A stretch of DNA of 64,000 nt from Siphonodentalium dalli (taxonomy: Eukaryota > Mollusca > Scaphopoda > Gadilida > Siphonodentaliidae), in assembly GCA_032622095.1 (NCBI GenBank), contig CP136063.1, positions 86,653,980-86,717,979 of the forward strand. The letters run 5' to 3'. This document shows positions 47,065-59,122 of this stretch, in pieces; positions within the stretch are counted from its first letter, which is position 1; the number at the start of each line of letters is the position of its first letter. The notes below the pieces were generated by a model that was not told where the DNA came from, ran no database searches, and saw only the letters and a program-made list of their open reading frames with translations. Position numbers and translations under genes: made by a program.

Positions 47065-47527
47065 CAGGGGTTCTCAATGGGTTACACATTATTTTCAGTC
47101 TATCAGATTATTTATATTTTCAACAACAAGTGACTTTAAGTTTACAATTTCAGCCTGTCCTGACTCTATCGATACGATTTAACACATTTTCAAAAACGTA
47201 TTATACACCGGTGGCGTTAACTTTACAATTTAAGCTTCTACGTGATTCTATCGGTACGATTGAGTAAGGTACAAACAAGAATACATCAGGGGCTCCCAAT
47301 GGGTTATATATTATTTTCAGTTTATCAAATTATTTATATTTTCAACAACATATTATTACACCGGTGACTTTAAGTTAACAATTTCGGCCTGTCCTGACTC
47401 TATCGATACTATTTATCATATTTTCATAAACATATTATACACCGGTGGCGTTAACGTTACAATTTCGGCATCTACGTGATTCTATCGGTACGATTGAGTA
47501 AGGTACACAAAATCTCCAAGAATACAT
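47065..47527. repeat. Two-copy tandem duplication of about 220-240 bp
   Basis: 47065-47283 and 47286-47527 share AATCAGGGG, CAATGGGTTA, TATTATTTTCAGT, CTGTCCTGACTCTATCGATAC, ACACCGGTGGCGTTAAC and CTATCGGTACGATTGAGTAA. Each copy contains two internal sub-repeats (ATTATACACCGGTG and similar). Confidence 0.9.
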
Positions 47528-48059
47528 TCGCCCTGTACACCACACAATATCAAACTCACAGAAGCTAGAAACACCACAGGTGGCGTAATAAGTAGAATGA
47601 AAATAATTGTGTTATACATTGTATTCATAGGTATGCAATCAAATTATGTTATGAATTAGATTTTCAGAAAAACATAAATTTAAAATTTAAATCATTTTAT
47701 CTTCCGAAAAGAGGTATTTGTCAATATATACATGGTAGACGCTAGTCAATTGTAGAAGTGATTTTACAGTCAGAAAGGAATGCATGCTTTAATTTTGAGA
47801 GTAATTAGTTTTAATCAAAGTATTCAGTGAAGTTGCTATAAATAATTAGTTCAATTGAAAAATAATGTATGACACAATTATACTTATACAGTGTTCATCG
47901 CACGTTTGTGATTAGTGGTGTTAGACAGATTATTATTCATTTTCAGATGTCACATATTGTTTTATATTAATCGAGCTTCCGAATGTTTAATTCCGAAATT
48001 ATTCATTCTCTTATTCAGTCGCTATTTCAACTTCGGCAGTAGTAACCAATATATTTAAA
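47528..48059. other. Sequence upstream of LINE B ORF, probable 5' UTR in part
   Basis: AT-rich with no ORF1-like frame. The 5' end of LINE B probably lies here but I could not place it. LINE B therefore either lacks ORF1 or is 5' truncated. Confidence 0.4.
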
Positions 48060-50996
48060 ATGACACAATCAAATGATACGCACCAAATGAACGAGGTGTC
48101 CTATTCCGTATGGAATGTGCAAGGATTCAAGTCGTTAGACGGTGATTTCAAAAATAAGTTGACAAAGTATGACTTCTTAACACTAATTGAAACATGGCAT
48201 CAAGATAAGAATGACATCGATATCCCGGGATATGAGTCTGTTCAACTTACTCGCCAAACTGGCGGGCGTGGAGGCATTGCATTCTATTTTCGTAAGAAAT
48301 ATAAGCGCTTTGTCAAAAAAATTCAATTAATTGGGGAGTTAGCCATATTTGTGGAGTTTCATGGCGAATTATTCAAATTGAACGGTAAATCAATAGTATT
48401 TGTGTCTTGCTACTTACCTCCAATAAATTCTAGTTACTGGGAATCAAGAGAAATAGATGAAAATATATTTGGTGAAATTGAAACGAGTCTTATTGAATAT
48501 CAGAGCGAAGATCTTATTATTGTAGGCGGTGATTTGAATGCCAGAACCGGAAGTAAGCTGGACCACGTTGCGGGGGACAACGATAAACACATACCACTGC
48601 CGGATAGCTATACTATAGATACATCACGAGAAAGGGTTAATATGGACTCGAAGGTCAATTCTGTTGGTAACCAGTTACTATCATTTTGCATTAAAACCGG
48701 TATCCGAATATTGAACGGTCGTATCATTGGTGACAATTTAGGACATTTTACCAGTTACCAATACAATGGCGCTAGTGTGGTTGATTATATACTCGTCTCA
48801 GACAGATATATTTCTGATGTTAGTTATTTTTGTGTTAAGTTACCCTGCGAGTATTCTGATCATTGTCAACTGGCTGCACATTTCACTTATGGCACAAAGG
48901 CAATCGGCGAAAAAAAACGAAAACATGAATTTTCTAAACAGCGATTCAAAATTCAGTGGACAGAAGCAAGCAAACAAAGGGCTATTTCCTCTGTTAAACG
49001 TCCCGAAATTCAGAAGCAAATAACAGATTTTAAAATGAAATTCTATGGAAATGATGATAATGGCGTTGAGTCTGCGACGAATGATTTTATGTCTGTTATT
49101 GAAGCGATAAATTTAGACGCATGTAAGCTTATTCGAAATAATAAAATGAAAAATAAACGTAAAAGAATGTGGTTTGATAATGGATGTAAATGTCTTAAAA
49201 ATGACTTAGACAGAGCTATTCGCGGTATGAGAAGTAATCCGTATGATGACAGTCTGCTGGTGAAATATTTTACTTTGAAAAAAAAATACAAGAGGGAAGT
49301 GAAGTTTAAGCGGAAACAGTATTATCAAAACTTGCATAATGAACTTGAGAAAATCGAGTGTGCTGATCCAAAAAGTTACTGGGATGTTATAGGGAAGTTG
49401 AAACAAAATAAAACGCATTTTAATGATTTAGATCCAGACAAGTCGGTTGATTTTTTCAACAAACTTTATTCTCCAGATTCAATCATGAACACACAATATT
49501 GTGTTCCCCAAAACACCAATGCTACAAAATATCGCATAAATAATTCCCCGTTTACTGTGGAAGAAGTTATTACAGCAATCCGGGAGTTGAAAAACGGAAA
49601 GGCAAAAGGACTGGATAACGTGTCAAATGAACTTATCAAAACAATAGGTCCGCTATTAATAGACGAAATACTTAAACTATTTAATCACATACTTTCTTCG
49701 GGGTATTATCCGAATGATTGGAGTAGATCGGTGCTTAGTTTAATTTACAAGAAAGGTGATCGAAATGACCCAAATAATTATAGGGCTATTGCAGTAAGTT
49801 CAGCGGTAGGAAAATTGTTTAACAAAATTATCAATAGACGGCTTAATAAGTTTGTATTTGACAAAGGAATAATAAGTGATAATCAGTTTGGTTTGTGTGA
49901 AGGAAAGAGCACAACAGATAGCGCTTTTGTGTTGAAAACAATCGTGGATAAATACAACACCGCTAGAAAACCTCTGTACGTTGCCTTTATCGATTTCAGA
50001 AAAGCGTTTGACTCTGTTGATAGGTCGCTTTTAATGCTCAAAATGGAAAAAATTGGCATATCTGGACAAATCTTTGACCTCATTAGATCAATGTATAATT
50101 CAAGCTACTATGTTACAAAAACAAGCATAGGATTAGGACCCCCATGTCTCTCTAAAGTAGGCGTACTACAAGGGTCTACTTTATCTCCAAACCTCTTTAA
50201 AATTTTCATCGAGGATATTAAGAATATATTTGACGACAATTGTGAACCTATCACTCTTCCAAATTACAAATTAAACCATTTGCTCTTTGCTGACGATTTG
50301 GCTCTGGTGTCGGAAAGCCAGGTGGGCTTACAGAGATGTCTTGACAAGCTTGAGGAATATACTTATCAGAACAAATTAGGACTTAACGTGGAGAAAACTA
50401 AATGTGTTGTTTTCGGATCTAATTATCTCACTAACTCTTCAGTATTCAGTATAAATAGTAGTCAAATTGAGAATGTTAGAGATTATTCATATCTGGGAAT
50501 AAAATTTTCAGATGATGGGAAGTTTTCCAAAGCACAAGAGGCTCTTTTTCAAAAAGGTCAGAAAGCCATGTACTCACTTTTGAATGCATTCAGGGCAACA
50601 GCATATCCTTCAGTAAATATCTTGTTGAAATTATTTGACAGATTGATCAAACCAATCATATTATACGGATGTGATGTATGGGGATGTGGTACATCACGAA
50701 GTAACCAGTATAGTTTGAGTTGCGAAAAGTTACACACTACTTATTGTAAGCATATATTGGGAGTAGGTAAGTACGCTCCAAATCATGCAGTGAGAGCAGA
50801 GCTCGGTAGATATCCATGTTCCGTCGAAATATTATGCAGAATGGCTAACTATGGTGCAAAATTATCAAATGTATCTAAAAACAAACTAATGGCATCAGCC
50901 GTCTCTGAACATGTGATGAGGAAAGCCAAATGCAACTCTTTATTCAGGACGATAAACGCATTTGGCTGTAAAAAATATACAGGTTCCATTAAATAA
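48060..50996 (+). CDS. LINE B ORF2: endonuclease / reverse transcriptase (978 codons)
   Basis: The N-terminal APE-type endonuclease (about residues 14-275) shows WNVQG, the ETW motif, GGDLNART (about 156), DYILVS and SDHCQL (about 266), all expected catalytic motifs. The reverse transcriptase (about 500-800) shows NGKAKGLDNVSNELIK, NNYRAIAVSSAVGKLF, QFGLCEGKST, AFIDFRKAFDSVD (motif A), GVLQGSTLSPNLF (motif B), LLFADDLALVS (motif C, about 742) and GLNVEKTKCVVF (motif D). It nicks target DNA and reverse-transcribes the element RNA. The frame ends early (TGSIK stop) because of a one-base difference in an A run. The true C-terminal part lies 10.5 kb away at 61527. Closest to the jockey/CR1-like group by eye; clade not tested. 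Confidence 0.9.
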   Translation: MTQSNDTHQMNEVSYSVWNVQGFKSLDGDFKNKLTKYDFLTLIETWHQDKNDIDIPGYESVQLTRQTGGRGGIAFYFRKKYKRFVKKIQLIGELAIFVEFHGELFKLNGKSIVFVSCYLPPINSSYWESREIDENIFGEIETSLIEYQSEDLIIVGGDLNARTGSKLDHVAGDNDKHIPLPDSYTIDTSRERVNMDSKVNSVGNQLLSFCIKTGIRILNGRIIGDNLGHFTSYQYNGASVVDYILVSDRYISDVSYFCVKLPCEYSDHCQLAAHFTYGTKAIGEKKRKHEFSKQRFKIQWTEASKQRAISSVKRPEIQKQITDFKMKFYGNDDNGVESATNDFMSVIEAINLDACKLIRNNKMKNKRKRMWFDNGCKCLKNDLDRAIRGMRSNPYDDSLLVKYFTLKKKYKREVKFKRKQYYQNLHNELEKIECADPKSYWDVIGKLKQNKTHFNDLDPDKSVDFFNKLYSPDSIMNTQYCVPQNTNATKYRINNSPFTVEEVITAIRELKNGKAKGLDNVSNELIKTIGPLLIDEILKLFNHILSSGYYPNDWSRSVLSLIYKKGDRNDPNNYRAIAVSSAVGKLFNKIINRRLNKFVFDKGIISDNQFGLCEGKSTTDSAFVLKTIVDKYNTARKPLYVAFIDFRKAFDSVDRSLLMLKMEKIGISGQIFDLIRSMYNSSYYVTKTSIGLGPPCLSKVGVLQGSTLSPNLFKIFIEDIKNIFDDNCEPITLPNYKLNHLLFADDLALVSESQVGLQRCLDKLEEYTYQNKLGLNVEKTKCVVFGSNYLTNSSVFSINSSQIENVRDYSYLGIKFSDDGKFSKAQEALFQKGQKAMYSLLNAFRATAYPSVNILLKLFDRLIKPIILYGCDVWGCGTSRSNQYSLSCEKLHTTYCKHILGVGKYAPNHAVRAELGRYPCSVEILCRMANYGAKLSNVSKNKLMASAVSEHVMRKAKCNSLFRTINAFGCKKYTGSIK

Positions 50997-51469
50997 CCAA
51001 ACATATAGGCCGGATTCGTCATCTCCAGTTTAAACCTCCGAGTTTAAACCTGGTTTAAACCTACATTGGTGGTACAGCCAAACCGGGTCTAATGGGGCGT
51101 TTTTGTCGTTCAGTGGCCAGCTAATTGACAACTGTATTCGGTGATATGAGCATGCAGTCAAACACCCCTGTTACCAATCGGACCAGAAGGCATGCCGATA
51201 TTACGCTTATTGACAGGCCATTAATTATCGTGAATGCGATCACGCTCATGGGATTTATTTCAATGAGAAACAGGTATCGCTTATGAACCACTAATCCGAT
51301 ATCATTCTGGGTTTCAATCAATCTTGCAAATAGCATGTCTCTCAACACGAGATTCACGTGCTGTTCATCACTTTGTTTGTGATTGATTTTCTGCAAGATG
51401 GTTTACACGAAAAGACAAAATGTTGTGTATTTACATGTATATATGTTTATACAAAAGAGTATACGATCT

Positions 51470-51765
51470 GTCTATCCATCTGTCTGTCCGTCTGTCTGTT
51501 CGCAACTTTTCTCCCAGACCCTGGACCGATTTCAATCAAATTATGTGTGGTGACTCGGGGTAACTAGGAGGATGGTATAACAGGGTCAGGTTTTCAAAAT
51601 TTTATTTTAAAAATAAGAAAAAATGTAATTAAAAAAAAAGAAGAAAATATAGTGTTGTTAAATTGAGAAAGGAGTTGAATCTAAGAAGAAACAAAATGTA
51701 AATTAATTTGTGTTTGTTTTAAATTTAATTAAATGTTGTTTTTTTTAATTAAAATTTTCAAATGA
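51470..51765. repeat. CTGTC(T/C) microsatellite followed by A/T-rich tract
   Basis: CTGTCTATCCATCTGTCTGTC... at 51470-51500, then CCTGGACCGATTTCAATCAAA (a tail word of dispersed repeats), then about 170 bases of A- and T-rich low complexity. Confidence 0.7.
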
Positions 51766-52444
51766 TAAAAGTGTGCGCAAAGGTGTCGCAGGCTCCTAGC
51801 ACACAAAGGGGCCGCAGGCGCCTCTGACGTTGAATAAAGGCTCCATAATCTAGTCAATCCTGCACCAAGAGGTCAGTCAAGTAAAGGCAATTTGCTTATG
51901 ATTATACACCAGAAGCTACATCTGAACTGTTGGACAGGTTTTAATAAAGAAATATATTACATGCGTTGCTTTTTTCAATGTTATAAATTTCTCGTCATGC
52001 AGAAAATAAAAAAAAATTCCCAGGCTTTAAATGAACAGGTGGAATATTTATTATGTGAATGTATGGGCGTAACCACATGCAGTAGAGCTTTGTGGTATGA
52101 TCTACACCAAAATGGGTTATCAAATTTGACCCATAAAGAAATATAATTTTAGGATTGAAAACTACACCCCGTGTACCTGGTATCACCGACCCGGAAGGTA
52201 TCACCAAACCGGACCGAATGGGAAAGAATTTTCACGCATATAATGTGCAAATATTGTGTTTCTCAATGAAAAACTGACAAGGAACCATACGAAGTTGAAT
52301 ATTTACCCACCCGATGTCAGTCGGTTTTCCCAGATCTAACCATTTACCAATTTTTTAGCGAATTATTTCAATAGTCTTTTCTGTTTTGCTCTCTCAAATT
52401 TTCAAGAAAATCTATCCACTAACATAATCAGCGGCCCTCCACAC

Positions 52445-53070
52445 TGCCGACAATATGTCCGTATATAATTTACTTTGTCAAAGAGGCATAGAATTGAACA
52501 TATTTTTAAAAGCACGTGTCATTCTCAATATGGTTGGACCACTATCGATCCAGATATATGTCAAAGTCGCGAATCAAGATGTCGATAACACCGGATCTTC
52601 TGTGCAGTAAATATCAATAGTACTGATAGAGTTCTGGTGAGTTTTCGCGTGTTTTCGTGTCTATCGGAGACTAATGAGTTGGGCGTATCTCATCTAAATA
52701 TGAATACCATTTTCGAATCATGTATACACATCTATTATGGACCGATTAATTAAATTAATTGAACATCCATCTCACCAGTCAAATTTGCTCAAAGAAATAG
52801 GCGAATGAAATATTACGTATATACAAGGCACTGATCACAAGAACATGCATACTGTCGGTTCGGATATCAGTTTAGTCGTATCATAATCAGGTGCGTATTG
52901 AGACCCAATATCGCGAAAAAGCCCATATAGATTCAAGCTACTTCATCTTACTTGCCATGCATTAAATTTTGTCATCAGAGACAGTGTTTCTGTTTTTTAA
53001 ACTGGGGTGTCTCGCCCAACCTCATTCAAACCGTTCATCAGGGAGACAAATCTATATATCCATGCATTTT
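52445..53070. repeat. Duplicated block, copy 1 (uninterrupted)
   Basis: Aligns over about 600 bases with copy 2, whose parts are 54970-55029 plus 57727-58350. Shared words: GTATATAATT, TTTTGTCAAAGA, GTCATTCTCAATATGG, CCGGATCTTCTGTGCAGTAAA, TAATTAAATTAATTGAAC and TTGCCATGCATTAAATTTTG. Copy 1 preserves the site before the 2.7-kb insertion seen in copy 2. Confidence 0.9.
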
Positions 53071-53199
53071 TCGGGCTACACCCGAAGTCAATGTTCTCTT
53101 AGTCTGGTTTTTGGCTCAATTCTAGATCTGGTGTATAACTCTGGCGAATCGCGTGGAAAGCATGACCGCCTATATGAAACATTATGTACTTCATGTATA

Positions 53200-53280
53200 T
53201 ACTATAGTATGGTGCATATCAAGCAAGATGGTCGGCATGACAGACGCCATCTTGTCTGGAGTCTAAGCGGCCACAAAACG
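53200..53280. repeat. Continuation of duplicated block, copy 1
   Basis: TATACTATAGTATGG, GGCATGACAGACGCCAT and CTGGAGTCT match 59140-59220 in direct orientation. Thus the duplicated block extends past the second insertion in copy 2 as well. The open frame 52969-53367 across it is incidental. Confidence 0.7.
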
Positions 53281-53479
53281 CCAGGATTGTTACACTTCAG
53301 AATGGGGTTTCTGCGGTGGTCCAAACGTGATACCAAATGGAAGGCATCAAACATACGAATGCGATAGTGCAATTGAAACTCTCTGGGCCCTCTGTCTTTT
53401 ACTCGTCGATACATTTGGAGGTTCATGTGAGCCATTCCCGTTTAATGTGTGTAGATAGTTTGTAACGGAGGGCGTATAC

Positions 53480-54780
53480 ACGCTCTAAACATATCACGGA
53501 CATTTCTCATTATTTTCAGCATCGAAGAGTCACAAATGTCGATAACTGGCGTCGTAAATATCTCATTAAAATGTAATCATTAGCTTTCAACATCGAAAAC
53601 GAAAACTATAGTGGAGTCAAGTCAGGTAGGACATATTTAACGGTGCTCCTGGAATCATTATCTCAATAGGGGTCCGCACTAATACAATGGAATCGATGTT
53701 CAACTTCGCCGGATATTTGTCATTTAATTGCATACGGACTTCATCTGTTTCAGATAGTCATACCAAGTTCTGTTCCGATTTTCTTCAGACTATAGGAAAC
53801 AATAAAGAGTGTGTATGTTATATATCAAAGATTGAAAAGAACTTCAAATTTTCGACCACTTTTTGCAAGACATTTCAGATTATACTAAGATTGTCGGCAT
53901 TTTGTGTATTTAATCACCAATATTAAACATCGATTAAAGTGACTGGATATGGGCGTAAATTCTGATTTCGAGACTTCGACGTAAAACCAGCATTATCCCA
54001 ACATATCACACTAGCTGGTTCACGTCGAAGGAAACTTGGACAGACGGACTCACAGAAAGACCTACTCAAGTCACCGATTAGTTTGAGCCGATTTTTCTTC
54101 AGAGCAGAATAGAAGAATAAAGAGCGTTCTCCCAAATTAATAACAATTAATGTCATAACAATATAATAATTTTACGGCTGTATGATTGGGGGATCTATTC
54201 CTGATTTGGCAAATAAAGAGCGTTTACTTTATATGTCAACGATTGGAAGCAGCTGGCAAAATGATATTACTTTGGAAAGATTTTTCAGGGTATACAAATG
54301 TTTTTTTTTCGATCAGTAATTCGTGTATTTAGCGACCCATCTTTACCTTCTTCCAAATATATGGAAGTATGAACGAGCCATGACCATGTAATGTGCATCG
54401 GCATCTAAACACCCTGAGAACATTTCTCAAATTTTCAGCAACGAAAAGTCACAATGTTCGGTATATGGCGGCGTAAATTCTCATTAAAATGTTCTCATTA
54501 GTTTTCAGGATTGAACACTAAAACTATAGTTGAGCAAAGTCAGACTGGAGATCATTACTGATGCTCCGGGAGCCATTATCTCAATAGGGGTCCGCACTAA
54601 TAGTTTGGAAATCGATGTATAGATGTTGGTCAATTCATAGATAAGTTGGGTACTGATTGTTCTCAGAGCAAAGAATAATAAGGAGCGTTCTAGTTAGTCT
54701 ATTCCTGATATGGTAATACAACGAGCGTCAGATATGTAGAGGATAAACATGTTTTTCTGGTGTGATTTGGGACGATTATC
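53480..54780. repeat. Tandem duplication of a block of about 900 bp with AATAAAGAGCG motif
   Basis: 53500-53715 and 54410-54620 share CATTTCTCA, TCTCATTAAAATGT, AAAACTATAGT, GGTGCTCC/GATGCTCC and TCTCAATAGGGGTCCGCACT. Variants of AATAAAGAGCG occur at 53801, 54117, 54211 and 54682, each opening a related segment. The same motif appears in the 9.5-kb foldback and in the TTAA MITEs. Confidence 0.8.
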
Positions 54781-55029
54781 GTTGAAGTTTTGAGATGGAA
54801 AATACAGTTTTAAATACCGGCGCAGCGTGTAGCCGATAAAACGGATATTTTGCATCGGAAAACCTACCGAAAAACGTCCCACATCAAGCAGACAGCATGT
54901 GTATCCCCATTCTAAATCACACACATAGCAAAATCATGCTATAGACATACAAATCTACACACGAGTTGCTGCAGTTGACGGTATATAATTGATTTTGTCA
55001 AAGAAGCATAGGATTGAACACATTTAAAA

Positions 55030-57726
55030 CAAGACAGTCAATGACTGTAGGGTCGCTCACCAGACTGTAAAGACGGAGAAGACTGGGACTCTGAAGACTA
55101 CAATAGTCAGTACGTTGTTATAACAAAATTAGTCTTTCAAAATTAAATTTAAAATTAAAAAAATAGTTTTATTTAAAAAAAATTGTTTTTATCAATAAGT
55201 AAAACCTAAGTCTTTTTTAACCTCTGACATTGAAAATTATCTATTTTTTGTTGTTAAATGAAGCAAGGAGTTAAATCTAAAAAATTAAATCTAAATTGTT
55301 TTATTTTTTTTTAAAGATATTGACCCTGGCTCCACCCATGTTTGCCCAGTGATCCCATGTTAACAGATCTGAACCCCAGAAAACCAAGGACCCTCCATGC
55401 CAAATATAAGCTTAATGGTTCTTGACAAGAAGTTGTTTTAAGACTTAATCTGGAGGAAAAGAGTTATGGCCCTGGCTTTGCAACTATTTGACTTGGTGAC
55501 CTCATTTTAGTCATCTAGGCAATATCCACACCAAATATGAACCCATTCAGTCTTATGGGTCTGGAGAAGAAGATGTTTAAACAATTTTTGATGGAAGGAC
55601 CGATGATGGCCGATGAGCTCCACAGGAGATTATGCCTCAGGTGAGCTTAAAACTATCATCACGGGAACCGATATATTAGTACCAAACTTGAACTCACCAA
55701 CTCAAATAGTTTGTCCTATGGATGGGGTTAAAGTTTTTGGAGTGAGTGGCTAATTCTTAAACTTATAAAGTTGTCTCTATTAGAAACAGTCTCAATCAAC
55801 AAATGGTGGTCACACAAACTACCAGTCTTATTAAAACCAGACCTAATTTTCATTACTTTCAAATTAGTTGAGAGTTGACTGTAAGGAAACCTTGGTCTAG
55901 TTATTAACTAGACTGACAAACTACAGAACCATTCATAGGGTAGTAATTAATTCACTGAAAGGAAGTGTTAAAACTGTATAAACAGCATATTTTCACTGAC
56001 ACACCACTTAGTAGAGACCAAATGCTCCTGGGAATAAATTTGACATTCAATTTCAAAACTAATTACCAAAACAAAACACTGGCTGGAGAGAGCTGTGTGT
56101 GCTTGACCGGATTGTTGATACAACTGTCAGATTTGACATGTGGATAATTATCAACAGAGCAGACTGGTATTTTCACTGTAAGAGATCATATCCTAGCATA
56201 TACACAGGGTGTAATGCATTGTGACTGTGAAAGATATTTAAAACATGTGTTTGATAACAGGGATGCTGGAAGCACCAATGACCTGTTAGATGGTGGTTTA
56301 TTTTTTATTGCAATAAGGCATCAGACTGCTGTCAAATTTTGCCAAGAATATTTCTATCTGAAGAATATGGATGAGGGTGAGAGGGTTTTTTAATATTTGT
56401 GTCTTTAATAATTAACTTTAAAAACAAAAATATTATTGAAATAAATAAATAAAAAATTCAATTTAAATTTTTTTTTTAATTGATCTGATTGATCAAGGAG
56501 TTCAATAAAAAAAAAATTGTTATGAGTTATGTCCCTGGCTCCACCCACATTTGACCCCGTGACCTCATTTGAACAAATCTGAACCCATTCGACCCGATGG
56601 TACAAGAGAATAAATCGTTTTAAGAAATACTATGGAGGGAAAGAGTTATGGCCCTGTCTTCGCAACTATTTGACCCAGTGACCCCATTTCAACAAATCTG
56701 AATCTAAGTCATGTAGGGACCCTCTATACCAAATCTAAGCTAAATAGGCCTAATGTTTTTTTCGAAGAAAGTTTTTTTTTTTTATGTCCCTGGCTCCGCC
56801 CCTATTTAACCCAGTGACCCCATTTGAACAAATCTGAATGTCAGTCATGTAGGGACCCTCTATACCAAATCTAAGCTAAATAGGCCCAATGGTTTTTGAG
56901 AAGAAAGTATTTTAAGAATTACCATGGAGGGAAAGAGTTATGGCCCTGGTTTCGCAACTATCTGACTTGGAGACCTCATTTTAACAAATCTGATTAACAG
57001 TTACCTAGGGAACATCCACAAACAATATGAACCCATTCGGTCCAATGGAACTTTAGAAGAAGATGTTCAAAGAATTGTTGATGGACGGACGGACGGATGG
57101 ACGGACGAGTAGTGATGACTATAGCTCCACCGGAGACTTCGTCTCAGGTGAGCTAAAAATCAAAGGTCAAAATTTTTTTTAGAGTTATGTCCCTGGCTCT
57201 GCCCCTATTTGACCCAGTGACCCCATTTGAACAAATCTGAACCCCAGTCACCCAAGGTCTCTATGTACCAAATATAAGCCAAATCAGCCAAATATTTTTT
57301 TAGAAGAAGTCATTGTAATAATTACTATGAGTTATGGCCCTGGTTTCTCAACTAATTGACCGGGTGACCTCATTTGAACAAATCTGAACACCAGTCACCC
57401 AAGGACCCTCCATACCAAATATTAGCTAAATCGGCCCAACGGTTCTGAACAAGAAGTCGTTGTAAGAATTACTATGGAGGAATAGAGTTATGGCCCTGGC
57501 TTCACAACTATTTGACCCAGTGACCTCATTTGAACAAATCTGAATGAGAGTCACCTAGGGAACATCCACACCAAATATGAACCAATTCGGTCTTCCGGTT
57601 TCAGAGGAGAAGATGTTCAAAGAATTGTTGACGGACGGACGGATGGACGGACGGATGGACGGACGGACGACGGACGAGGAGTGATGACTATAGCTCCACC
57701 GGAGACTTCGTCTCAGGTGAGCTAAA
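55030..57726 (+). mobile_element. 2.7-kb insertion of the GACTGTAGGGTC ... GGTGAGCTAAAA repeat family
   Basis: Begins GACTGTAGGGTCGCTCACC (compare copy at 39880) and ends GTCTCAGGTGAGCTAAAA. It contains at least five diverged tandem units (GTTATGGCCCTGGCTTCGCA, CTATTTGACCCAGTGACC, CATTTGAACAAATCTGAA, CCAAATATAAGC). The terminal module GTTCAAAGAATTGTTGA + (GGAC)n + CTCCACCGGAGACTTCG occurs near 57060-57135 and 57610-57726, with a diverged copy near 55560-55650. Inside, 55650-56400 has no recognised gene. Confidence 0.75.
57630..57675. repeat. GGAC microsatellite
   Basis: About ten units of GGAC/GGAT; a shorter run is at 57083-57107. Both are part of the terminal module of the surrounding repeat. 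Confidence 0.9.
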
Positions 57727-58439
57727 AAGCACATGTCATTCTCAATATGGTGGGACCACTTTCGATCCACATAGATGTCAAGGGGCGGATCAAGATGTCA
57801 GTAAAACCGGATCTTCTGTGCAGTAAATATCCATAGTACTTATAGAGTTCTGGTGAGTTTTCGCGTGTTTCGTACGTATCTGAGACTGATGAGTTGGACT
57901 AATTATCTCATCTGAATATGAGTCCGTACCATTTTCGAATCATGTAAACACATATATTATGGGTGGATTAATTAAATTAATTGAACAGTCATCTCGGCAG
58001 TCAAATTTGCTCATTCAAAAAGGCGAATGAAAATGACGTATACATAAGTCCATGTTCACACGAACATGCATGCTGTCGTTTCGGATAACAGTTTAGTCGT
58101 ATCCAAATCGGGTTTGTATTAAGACCCTACATGGCGAAACAATACCATACGGCTATGGTAATATAAGACGATCATGTTGTGGACACAGTTAATACCATGT
58201 ATTAAGGAGGTTATCCTGCCATATATAATAAAGCCACTTCATCTTACTTGCCATGCATTAAATTTTGTCCTCAGAGACAGGGTTTGTGTTTTTAATTTTT
58301 TACTGGGGTGATATCTCGCCCAACCTCGATCAAACCGTTCAACAAGGAGACCAATGTAGATATTAGAGTGTTGGATCAATTAAGTGAACAAAGCAATGAT
58401 AAATCTGACACAAAACTTCGCAACAAAAGATAAATAATA

Positions 58440-58600
58440 ATGCGTCCGGGGGGGGGGGGGGGTCGGAAAAAAATGTTCAGGCACGTATGCTGATTTTTTT
58501 ACTTTTGACCCTTGTTGGGACCCACCCAACCAATCGTCCAAATTATTTTCCGACCATTTTTGGACACCCACCCCCTTTTAACACTAAAACAGAGATTTGC
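58440..58600. repeat. G-rich dispersed repeat, direct member of a palindromic pair
   Basis: A run of 15 G, then GGCACGTATGCTGATTTTT, GACCCTTGTTGGGACCCACC, TTTTTGGACACCCACCC and CACTAAAACAGAGATTTGCG. It recurs inverted at 58890-59070 and diverged at 10960. Confidence 0.85.
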
Positions 58601-58604
58601 GCAC

Positions 58605-58815
58605 GGGGGTGGAAAAAAAAAAATCCGGGCACATATGCCAGGGTGGGTGGGTGGTCGATAGGACCAACAAACAATTTTTTCCGCAATTCAAAAATATTAT
58701 ACAAACAGTATAGCCTGTAGCCCATGCTAATGGATTGAATTTTGAAATCCAAGATGGCTGCTGGCAGCCATGTCTTTTTTGACCGAATGACCCCAAAATG
58801 ACTCGTTCCTATTTA
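58605..58815. repeat. GGGTGGGTGGGTGG dispersed repeat, copy 2
   Basis: CCGGGCACATATGCC, GGGTGGGTGGGTGGTCGAT, GAAATCCAAGATGGC and GACCCCAAAATGACTCGTTCC match 38490-38800 in direct orientation. Confidence 0.8.
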
Positions 58816-58835
58816 CGTGTCAATGTTAACATCCA

Positions 58836-59122
58836 TGACTAATAGTGTGCACTGAAATTCATATACAGCTGTTTACAGTGAATTTCCACCCGCAAATCTC
58901 TGTTTTAGTGTTAAAAGGGTTGGGTGTCCAAAAATGGTTGGACAAAAACTGCCGAAATTGAAAAACAAATGGACGCGGGGGTGGGTGGGTCCCAACAAGG
59001 GTCGAAAGTCAAAAATCAGCATACGTGCCTGCAATTTTTTTCCGAATCCCCCCTGACTTGCGGGGGGGGGGGGATTCACTGTAAACAGCTGTATATGAAT
59101 TTCTGTGCATACTATTTGTGAT
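58836..59122. mobile_element. Foldback MITE of about 285 bp
   Basis: Arms of about 50 bp (CTAATAGTGTGCACTGAAAT..., with TACAGCTGTTTACAGTGAAT) are inverted at 59074-59122. Inside lies the inverted member of the G-rich pair (58890-59070). It may have carried or captured that repeat. No coding capacity. Confidence 0.75.

Larger units (their letters stand above)
54970..58350. repeat. Duplicated block, copy 2 (interrupted)
   Basis: Direct copy of 52445-53070, split at about 55029/57727 by a 2.7-kb insertion. The right part also continues beyond a second insertion (about 58380-59110) to 59220. Confidence 0.85.

Noticed and set aside
51121-51396. 91-codon minus-strand frame near the left end of the 10.5-kb element as a transposase fragment
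   Set aside because: No DDE-type or DNA-binding motif; two hydrophobic stretches only; no related frame elsewhere in the element.
52969-53367. 132-codon plus-strand frame
   Set aside because: It spans two parts of a duplicated repeat block whose other copy does not keep the frame.
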